From NCBI RefSeq assembly GCF_026230105.1, contig NC_079476.1:28014559-28078558 (forward strand): 64,000 nt of DNA. Reading direction: 5' to 3'. The translations under genes and the position numbers were made by a program. The DNA comes from Diorhabda sublineata (Eukaryota > Arthropoda > Insecta > Coleoptera > Chrysomelidae). Positions 55,800-64,000 of the stretch are shown piece after piece. The notes under the pieces were generated by a model that was not told where the DNA came from, made no database searches, and saw nothing but the letters and a program-made list of their open reading frames with translations. The first letter of the stretch is position 1. Each line of letters opens with the position of its first letter.

Positions 55800-56830
55800 A
55801 ACAACAATAAAGAAACAGGCGAATTACCTAGATCAAAGAAAGATATTTTTATAAAATTCTTCGATAATAATGTTTTTGAAATATAAAGTTTGTATAAACT
55901 ATGAAAATATTTATTGACATACCATCGTGGACATATTTATATTAACTAAAAAATATATTTTCAAAAATCCGCTACTTCTTACTCCAACGCTGAGTCACCT
56001 GAGACCTTCCAAAGGCTGCCTGTTTATACGTTAATATTACCTTTCCATTAGAAACCTACATTACATATGGAAACTTCACATATTTGTACCTAATACCAAA
56101 TTTAACAAAATTCTAAAAAAATAAAATTTGTGTGCTGGACGTTTTTAGCATCAGTATAAAAATACTTAAGGGATTGTTCAATCCATATTGTTGGTGATAT
56201 CTATAATTTCTGTAATAGATTCTCTTTATATAACGTATATCAATGACTATAAAATTATTTTTGAAATTATTTTCATCAAAACAATACTACATATACATAA
56301 AATTACTTTACCATCGCTGTGAGAAAGTGCGTGAATGGAAATGAGATCTCAATGTTGACTCAATAAATGATTCATGAAAATACAAAACACAACGATACGG
56401 TGGCGTAGATTAAGTTTGTGAGATTTCACTTGTATTATGTCAACTGTAACTTTGAATAATGTGGGTTTGATAATTCTGATAAAGTTGTTTTATAGAAAAG
56501 TCTTTCTTGAAGCTCAATATTTAATTTTCTAATAAAAATGTGTGACATTTGATGAGATATTCAGAAAAATTGGTACGGGATGAATTTATTTTACACTTTA
56601 TTAAAATTTCTATAATATATTATATAGACTAAAATTTTCTTTTGTCTATGGTTTTCTGTCTAGCTCCCAAGCTTGTGTTGCGTAATCAGACTTCTTCTAG
56701 TTCAATCGGCAACAGTACACAACAAATATTATATGCCAATGAATATTAGAATAATAAATTGTATTCTCATTAATGAGTCATGAAAGGTCAAATTATAAAC
56801 ATAGTTCGAATCAAATGGTAGCGAAGATGG
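55800..56830. other. Unassigned AT-rich DNA
   Basis: Nothing recognised. Confidence 0.5.
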
Positions 56831-56859
56831 TTGCAGTATAATGGCCAGCTGAAGACTAT

Positions 56860-57000
56860 TGAACCGAAAGTAATCATCTGGATCCAGTTGTCTCTATTAC
56901 AACTACATGTTTCATACCGAACATATCTTCTGAAATTGGCTCACACCCGATATTTTTGGAATGGAATGGAATCTTTTGTTAAGACAAATTCATTTTACCC
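56860..57000 (+). mobile_element. possible LTR-retrotransposon integrase zinc-binding fragment
   Basis: HVSYRTYLLKLAHTRYFWNG and MESFVKT (about 56906-56985) resemble the H-x-x-x...YYWPGM...V segment at the start of gypsy-type integrases. The paired cysteines are lost. It is a short match only. Confidence 0.3.
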
Positions 57001-57049
57001 AATATTATATCTAATTATGGAAAATACAGATATATAAAACTTATATAAA

Positions 57050-57760
57050 TTAAATCGTTTCTTTCTATCTGTCTACAATGATGCTTTCCAATTCAGAAAA
57101 GTTTCTCTATTGCTTTAGTTTTAATCTTCCCAACTCATACTGAACGCACTGTTCACACCACCATTACATCAACAATCATTATCCTCTTTAGAGACTGAAG
57201 GTAAACTCTCTGCAGACGATAACTTGGTTGTGAATGTTGGTGTAGTGGTAGTGTAGAACAACGGTTCCAGAAATTTCAATTTAGTTCTAAACACATCTCG
57301 TTATTTGCTATCTATTGTACTCAAATTCCAATACATTTGCTATAATTATCTCCTATCTTCCTCTGATTTTAGGAGGGTTGTTCAAAGGAGAAGATATGAG
57401 ATCACACTGTAGGTATAATTGGAGTCTTAATTGAGAAGTAATCACCAGTTAACTAATCTTAACTATGCCACTGTTTAACGAGCCGAAGAATTTCTGGTCG
57501 CCAAAATTCCTGTAGCTGTAAAAGTTGATAACATGATTTTTAGAGAACCAAACAGTTAATAGCTATTATGCAATATGTTGGATGTGCAAGCTGCTTTCCA
57601 GTATACTTTGAGTGACCCTTGTGTGACCCCTAGAGATGTATTAACACGCGTGTTGTGGAGCAGTCCAAGTTGTTAGCTCTTCATAGGCAAAAACGTCGAT
57701 TAGACGACACACACAACGGTCTGCTTCTTTTCAGCCTCCCGTTTAGGATCAACCGTTTCG
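57050..57760. other. Unassigned DNA
   Basis: Probably includes decayed 5' parts of the Tigger-like fragment that follows, but no block is readable. Confidence 0.35.
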
Positions 57761-57769
57761 GACGCTAGA

Positions 57770-58450
57770 TATCGTATGCTTGCCTCCTCACTCTACAAAT
57801 AAGCTCCAACCTTTAGATGTAGCGTTTATGTCCCCCTTCAAAACATATTATACAGTAAATATTGAACCATAGATAAAAAATAATCCTCATTATCAGGTAT
57901 CCGAGTTATTAGGAGCATACCTTCGTGCTGCGAGTGTTGAGGTGGCAGTAAATGGTTTCAGAAAGTGCAGAATATTTTCGCTTAATGCTTACATTTATGA
58001 TTTTGCTATTCACACTCGTCGAGAAAGAACACCAACACCACCTAGAATTCGTCAAGAAGAAACTCAACTAGGACAACCTGAGAGTGACCTCGAAGATAAC
58101 ATTCCTCTATTAATAATGAAGAAGAGGATAACACAACCTCTGAAAAATGGCTCTTTCACTCCTACCACAAATAAAACCTTCATCAAACCTGCAGATATCA
58201 GTCCTCTGTCCAGTTGTTCTCATGTATCTACTAGTAAGAAAGAAAGGCAAAGTAGTCTCTAGGTCTATATTTAATGAAGAGAGTCAACGAATAAAAAGAA
58301 AACTTGAGCAGGAACAGAAGACAAATCTCAACCAAAAGGGGAGAAACTAAACGACCTTAAGATGCAATCAATGTTGTCGTTGGTGTCATGAAGAATGCGC
58401 AGGAACTGAATATTGGCTTTATTTGTGAAATTTGTTTGGACTGATCATCC
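57770..58450 (+). mobile_element. Tigger/pogo-like transposase C-terminal half
   Basis: PPHSTNKLQPLDVAFMSPFK (57783-57842) keeps the third catalytic Asp (LQPLD). VSELLGAYLRAASVEVAVNG and FRKCRIFSLNAYIYDF follow (57900-58003). After a long polar stretch, CNQCCRWCHEECAG (58364-58405) and, after a frameshift, FICEICL (about 58422-58442) form a degenerate C-terminal zinc finger. It is related to the 2115-3702 element but retains the acid lost there. Confidence 0.65.
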
Positions 58451-58549
58451 AATTTTCTCTATTTTTTGCTTCTTGGTTCTTGATTTACTAAAAATTTAAA
58501 AGACCTTTTGCTTTCTTGTATATAAACCATTATTTTTCGAATGTTGAAT

Positions 58550-58597
58550 AGTAGGTGTTCCTAATATCGCACATGTCCGACATTGGGAACACCTACT
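58550..58597. repeat. 48-nt near-perfect palindrome
   Basis: AGTAGGTGTTCCTAATATCG is mirrored by CGACATTGGGAACACCTACT across CACATGTC, with only a few mismatches. It lies about 100 bp after the Tigger fragment, where the TIR is expected. It may be the element's 3' terminus or two TIRs head to head. Confidence 0.6.
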
Positions 58598-58609
58598 ATC
58601 AGATATTTG

Positions 58610-60540
58610 AAACGCAATTTTGAAAGAATTATTCATGTACTCTTATATTTTTTCCCACGATTAATTGAAAAAAAAAATGATGTTCGATCAATACGCTTAT
58701 AAAATATCCAAAAATACACATTATACGAATATATGCCCAAAAACAAGAGCTTGACATTCATTTAAAAAGAAAACTGTAGATTAAAATAGAAAAGTATCCG
58801 ACAATAGGCTACTTTCTACAACTATTTTAGTTGACAATAGTTCTAGAAAAGAAGTTATAACATTTATTTACCAAAAAATAATTTTCATCCAAAAAAGAAT
58901 TAAATTTTATGAAAAATGTAACTATAATTGAGAAATAGACAGTATTGCACAATAAATTTACATAAAAATCAACTATATAATATTTCAGACTAAAATTGGA
59001 TCTCTGAAAAATAACTGAAAAATTTTGCATGATTAAATCGCAGTAGCAAATATTGGTAGTCTATGAATACGGAAAATTGATCACTTACATATTCATATGC
59101 ATCACTACATCATTAAGGAAAATTTCTTTTCAGTGCCAGACATAAACGGTTTGAGCTCTTTAGATATCGTAAAGTTGAGATTTCATACACATGAGTTCGT
59201 TTTCCTTTGATCATAATAAGATGATATATGTAATATCTTGACGTTAGAGCATATGTAAGGAGATGTTTTCGCGTAGTCTATCAGTATATATTTATCACGT
59301 TATCACTTAAAAGTTCCCAAAGCTACTCAAAAAGTTTCTGGAAATAAATAGGTTTTTAATTATCAACGCGTTTACGCAAAATTCTTTATATTTACGATAA
59401 TTGGAGTGTTTAGCTCAATAGCAACTCAACAAATTTTTTTCCTATTGGTTATCACTATGAATTTTTACTTTTATTAAGTACATAATTTTCAATTTTTGAA
59501 CAGTAAAATTTATGTTATCTGTCATTCGTTCCTTACGCTTTTCGTACCCTTCATTCAGAACCCCAGAGTTCCCCGTTGAAGTACGCACAACGTGCATTTT
59601 TTCTTTTAATTAGCGAAAAATGTATTCGTTACGGACAAGCATAAAAATGATTCGTTTTTTTTTATTTTTGTGGTGTTTAAGTAACAAAAATCATACAGGA
59701 AATATGACATATTTAGAAATGGATATGAAAGATTCGGTCAACCATGGGTTCGGTATGAATCCTATGTTGAATCTTCAGGGTTGTAGACGAAATGAGAGCA
59801 CACCGGATTAGATTGCAAAGCTCACATGATCTGGTTAGAACGTGAGAAGCATTTTGATTATTCCTACTGTAGTTGTAGCTAAAAATTACAATTACTAAAC
59901 AAAAGCTCCTGTTTTATACGAATAAAATTATCCTCAGTCTGTCTATTTATTTGGTCAACAAAGTTAATACACAATATATCTTTGCTTCAATTATCAGTGG
60001 AATAGTAGGAAAAAACTCAATTATTACCATTAAATCAAGTTACACATAAAAGGTATTTTTGATACATATGTAGAACATATGTAGAAAATTCCTTGAGCTT
60101 GATATAGAGAGATTGAAACTCGTAATTCTTTATGGTTTTCTAATACGGCAATATCTGGAAGATACAAATTTCATCAAATTTATGACTTTCGAAAGGGATT
60201 GTATTGAGAATTTCTCAAAAAGGATCATATTATAAAGAAATGTTGACAAGCTTCAAGATTCTGGAGCAATTTCACAAAATTATTGGGATAATATATAAGA
60301 TAAAATCTTATAAAAAGGCATAAAATTGAATTATATGTGTGGCGGGTTTCAAAAAATGACAACAAATAATTTTTCTCCAAATTAACCAAATTAACAGTTT
60401 TTCGTATTTTAAAATGATAACGAAGATTTAAGAAAATATCAGAGCAAAATTCCAAAATCGTTGAACATTTCATGAGCATATCTATCTGAGTGGATCAAGT
60501 GCATCGCAATTGCTGACTTATTGTTGTTGGAATAGCCTTT
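58610..60540. other. Unassigned AT-rich DNA
   Basis: A 63-codon frame at 59620-59811 starts with a hydrophobic stretch but shows no family motif. Confidence 0.45.
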
Positions 60541-60554
60541 TTACCTAAATATAT

Positions 60555-61115
60555 GGTTTACCAAAGCTGCACTAGCCTGACATTCCCCTTCGACCGATTG
60601 TTTCAAGTATTCAAACTCTTCTCACCTCATTATCTAATTATTTGAAAGAAAAAAATTTTATACCAGAACAAACACTGTATCAAACATGGGTTTCTTTATA
60701 TAAAAATATTCCTATTTCCGTTGTGAAAAATATATTAATGAAAAAATGGGACAAAATTAAAAAATGTACAGAAATACCTCGAAACGAATTTATAAAAGCT
60801 ATAGACCTCACACTTTCAACAACATATTTCAAATATGAAAGTGAAATATACAAACAAATTGATGGTTGTGCTATGGGGGCTTGCATATCAAGTGTTATAG
60901 CACAATTGGTAATGGAAGATCTTGAGGAATCTCTCCTAAGCAAACTTTATATAAATATTCTATTTTTTTCCGATATGTAGATGATTGCATTACCGCCGTA
61001 CCAAAAAGTACAATTGAAAACATAAATAAAAAATTCAATTATTATCATAAAAAACTTCACAATTCACAATCGAAATCGAACAAAATAATAAATCATTTTC
61101 TTTATGTCACAATCT
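60555..61115 (+). mobile_element. PLE RT fragment with YVDD
   Basis: PKLH.PDIPLRPIVSSIQT (from 60561) passes, through a deletion, to VSLYKNIPISVVKNILMKKW, EFIKAIDLTLSTTYFKYESE and IYKQIDGCAMGACISSVIAQ. After a +/-1 shift in a T run, YVDD (60974-60985) with CITAVPKSTIENINKK follows. It ends at about 61110 inside FLYVT. It holds the palm that the 10200-12500 copy lacks, and lacks the GIY-YIG part. Confidence 0.7.
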
Positions 61116-61620
61116 TATACGCTGCTTTGATTTTGATCTGGCACGCGATAACCAAAAATAAATCACTGATTAGAAAACTACACCAAATACAATTAAAAGA
61201 TTCCTGACCATTGGAATAACAGCCCATAGCAATAGGATCGGTAAATGTAGTAGAAGTAATCACAAGTATTTCTCTAATGTTCAAAGAAAGAGTTGCGAAA
61301 TACGACGACTGCGATAAATAAGACGCACAAAGAAACCTGGTCCAATTGTGGCAAGATAGATGGACACACTCCAAAAAGGAAGCCAGATCTACAATTCAAT
61401 ACCTGAGATTGACCGATGATTAAACAAACTTTATGGTGATACCGAGTATTTCATAACTCAGACCTTGTAGGGGCCAAGCTGCATTAGAGAAAACCTTTAC
61501 ACAAGAAAAAAACTGAAACAAATGTATGCATATACTGTCGTAGAATTATTGGTGTTTACCATACGTTGTTTGTATGTGAGTGATAAGAAGAGTTAGGGCA
61601 AGAGTACAAAAATATTACAA
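61115..61620 (+). mobile_element. R1/Jockey-like LINE ORF2 C-terminus
   Basis: SVNVVEVITSISLMFKERVA and KYDD (about 61240-61308), LVQLWQDRWTHSKKEARSTI (61338-61396), and after a shift CIYCRRIIGVYHTLFVCE (61527-61580), a C-x2-C...H-x4-C zinc-binding tail typical of R1/I/Jockey-group LINEs. It abuts the PLE fragment with no spacer. Confidence 0.6.
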
Positions 61621-61629
61621 GAAACAGCT

Positions 61630-62030
61630 TATACATACAGGAATAAAATCAAATCAGATTGGGACATATCTGAACTTAAATGAAATATGACATAAAGATT
61701 CATAATAATGATAGAAATCAAAGAAATCACACTGTCATGTTCACATATGAGGCACTCATATCGAAGTAATTGTGAGCAGTTTCCGGTATGAGATAGTGCC
61801 AGAAGAGGAATGTTTTTTAGTCGGTAATAAATTAACTAATTAACTACAAGTAAGAACAAAGCTAGCAAAGTGTCTTTAAGGATTTTGCGAGCCTCTTCAC
61901 GAAAAATGTGAATATTATTATACAATATGTTGTAATTATATATGAAAAGAAGCATTATAAATTCAAATGATTCATTCATAATTTTATAGGCTTTTTATTG
62001 TTATGAATGAATTACTCATTTTGATGTATA
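61630..62030. other. Unassigned AT-rich DNA
   Basis: Nothing recognised. Confidence 0.5.
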
Positions 62031-62038
62031 TGTTACGA

Positions 62039-62341
62039 CTAGTGTCCGTTTTAAACAGCCACAACGTGACGTGGACGACCACGACGTATCGATGCCGTTA
62101 TAAGAAGATCCACAAGCGTTCCGAGTGTTTTGCCAGAATCCGGAATAGCTGTTTTTGAAAAGTCACTACACGAATTATATGCATTAAAATTGATGTTAAA
62201 GATTAGCCACTACCTAATCTAACCAAGCCCAGCTTAACCTAACCTACGCTTGCCGACGTGAATCAAAATATCGAAAATATTTAGGTTGATGTTCTGAAAG
62301 ATCCACAACGCGTTGTGGCTGTATAAAACGGCCACAGGTAG
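62039..62341. mobile_element. TIR-flanked non-autonomous element, about 300 bp
   Basis: Left CTAGTGTCCGTTTTAAACAG, continuing CCACAACGTGACGTGGA, is inverted at the right, whose reverse complement reads CTACCTGTGGCCGTTTTATA then CAGCCACAACGCGTTGTGGA. The right arm includes a perfect 16-nt palindrome, CCACAACGCGTTGTGG (62303-62318). TSD not resolved; superfamily unknown. Confidence 0.55.
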
Positions 62342-62349
62342 TTTTTAGT

Positions 62350-63570
62350 CTTCAGTCGTAATTTATATAAATCATTTCCAATTTTTTTAGTATTACTATT
62401 TTTATCTCTCATGATTAATTTTGGTATGTGAAAGCAGTATCAATTTTTTATTTTCATATGTACTAGTTAATTTCTCTTACTGTATGTTGTTCTATGCTGA
62501 GATATTGAGATTTCAATTTACAAAAAAAAACTATTCTGCATTGTATTTTTAAATTATGATACGGTATATAGACTACTGAGTGCTTCATCATATTTGAACT
62601 GTTTATTTTCTTAAACAAAACAGTTTCTTGTCACATGTATTTTATAAACCAGAAGGAAAATTGATAAACCACTTTGTAATACGTATAAAACATGACATGT
62701 AAGAATCAATAATGTCTACCCTGATGTTTTTTCGCCAGATTTTTGCTAGGTCTTAAATTTGGGGCAGAAAAATTTAGTCTAAGAGGCTGTCTCACGGAAG
62801 TGTATCTTAGGAAGGAGACTAGGATATGAATGAATGACGTATCCGTTGTTTGAAGTGTGATGGATTATGGTTTCATAAGTTTTTTTATTGGATTTACAAT
62901 GATTGATTGTATTTTTATGATAAGCTACTGGAATCTCAATTACTAAAGAGAAATATATTCAAAGTTCGGCTCATTCTATGGAAAAAAAATAAAAGTTCAC
63001 TTTCCTGAAAAAATCAGAAATCCTCATTACGTCATTCGTAAGAAACTTTAATATTTTCTTCATTTCTCAATCCAGCACCAGCGTCTTATTGATATTGGTA
63101 TTCAACTTACTAGTGAAATATGAAATAACCTTTCTATTGTCAAAATACGTGTTCTATCAAAATATTATTTTCATTACCATCATTATTTATATAATATATA
63201 AACCGCTCTCGTAGTTCATATGTATAAGCTTTGAAAAATGAATGATGACAACCACCATATTTGTAGTTACGTCAAGTCACTAATATTCAAAAGTACTGTT
63301 TCTATTTCTCATTGTTGGAACAATATTAAGGAACTTAATATTAAGGGTTGTAAAGTTTTCTGCTAGTTATGATAGCTGGCGTATTTATCAAAGAAGACGC
63401 AAGGTCATTGTGACTAATTTTAAATAGAACCTCTTTTCAAGGGCATTGAAACAACTAGTAATCTTGTCTTAGTTTATTTATACTAAAAGTAATTTAATAA
63501 TTATAAACTTTAAATTTTCATATGCATTGTTTCGAATTTCCACAAAAAGGTTAAAAAAAAGTGGCTTGGG
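62350..63570. other. Unassigned AT-rich DNA
   Basis: Nothing recognised. Confidence 0.55.
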
Positions 63571-63579
63571 AATCACTGA

Positions 63580-63890
63580 TTAATTGAAATTTATCTCCAG
63601 TTTTAACTATGTTATTCGCCTTATCAGAAATTGCATCGTAAACTTCTCCACTTTGCGGAACATTTCGAACAAAATTCATAAAAGCGGAGGAATAACTCGT
63701 AACGTCATATTTCGCGGCTCTAATTGCTTGTGGAACTTTGTGTAACGAAGTATCCCAATTAGTATGAAACGAATTTTTATCAATATAACACCTTAAGACT
63801 GTAACAATGTTCTCACTTGTTCTTTCAGTGAGATTTCTTTGAGAAAGATAACGAATACATTGCTCTTTATACTAAGATGTAAATTCTGTA
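63580..63890 (-). mobile_element. gypsy-like integrase C-terminal fragment
   Basis: Minus strand from about 63850: QRNLTERTSENIVTVLRCYI, NTNWDTSLHKVPQAIRAAKY and DVTSYSSAFMNFVRNVPQSG. This resembles the stretch after the DDE core in Ty3/gypsy integrases (NP.ER.NR.I...L..Y; W...L....A.R...H..T...P..L..GR). It continues largely open for about 250 nt to near 63580. Confidence 0.5.
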
Positions 63891-64000
63891 AACTTAAAAA
63901 ATAACCAATAAGAAAGACAACTTGTTTTTCTCTAAGATTCACAATACCCTTAGCAGTTGAGTGTGGACAAGATAAAATTTAGCAAATCAATCAGCAATTA

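Noticed and set aside
62225..62250. TTAACCTAACCTA, similar to the insect telomere repeat TTAGG
   Set aside because: Only about two units are present, within a TIR element; a similar short CCAACCTAACC occurs at 24830. Too short for an interstitial telomere.

Overview
This window looks like AT-rich insect nuclear DNA, possibly from a beetle (tentative). The one host gene I can support has two exons and an insect-style c-type lysozyme product. The rest is a graveyard of arthropod transposons: mariner, DUF4817-type mariner-like elements, Tigger/pogo, a Helitron, several non-LTR retrotransposons, Penelope-like elements (PLEs) with GIY-YIG domains, copia and gypsy-like fragments, and long (TA)n microsatellites. 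There are no operons or other bacterial features.

Layout. 1-9,900: a mariner relic, two Tigger/pogo elements (2115-3702 and 3970-5425, both with TIRs at TA), a DUF4817 relic, two LINE 3' fragments and a second mariner relic. 10,200-12,500: a minus-strand PLE with its GIY-YIG domain but with the RT catalytic core deleted. 14,258-15,859: a DUF4817 element, a second PLE subfamily tail and two (TA)n arrays. 15,920-17,700: a minus-strand LINE (APE endonuclease plus RT). 18,720-19,430: PLE terminal sequences, two of them inverted against each other. 21,640-24,560: a CR1-like LINE interrupted by a 518-bp Helitron.

25,339-30,833 is the lysozyme gene (exons 25339-25565 and 30626-30833). Its 5-kb intron holds a DUF4817 relic split by a copia fragment, an IS630/Tc1 relic and a mariner. 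The predicted 144-residue protein keeps all eight cysteines and the catalytic Glu but has Lys in place of the catalytic Asp, so it is probably a non-hydrolytic lysozyme-like protein.

31,000-43,200: mariner, PLE and DUF4817 copies, a LINE whose 5' part is inverted (38,755-39,895), and a tRNA-like/SINE-like patch. 43,200-50,000 is mostly unassigned, with one CpG-dense island near 45,700. 50,000-64,000: LINE relics, a MITE with a clean 5-bp target duplication (52814-53204), IS630/Tc1 and Tigger C-termini, a PLE copy with an intact YVDD motif fused to an R1/Jockey-like fragment, another TIR element (about 62,040-62,341) and a gypsy-like integrase fragment at the right edge.

The most interesting signals are the catalytically altered lysozyme and a family of hammerhead-ribozyme-like hairpins (stem II followed by GAAAC) in at least seven PLE termini, plus an eighth degenerate copy. 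All calls come from reading the sequence. No database search was possible, and family boundaries are approximate unless TIRs or target duplications are given.
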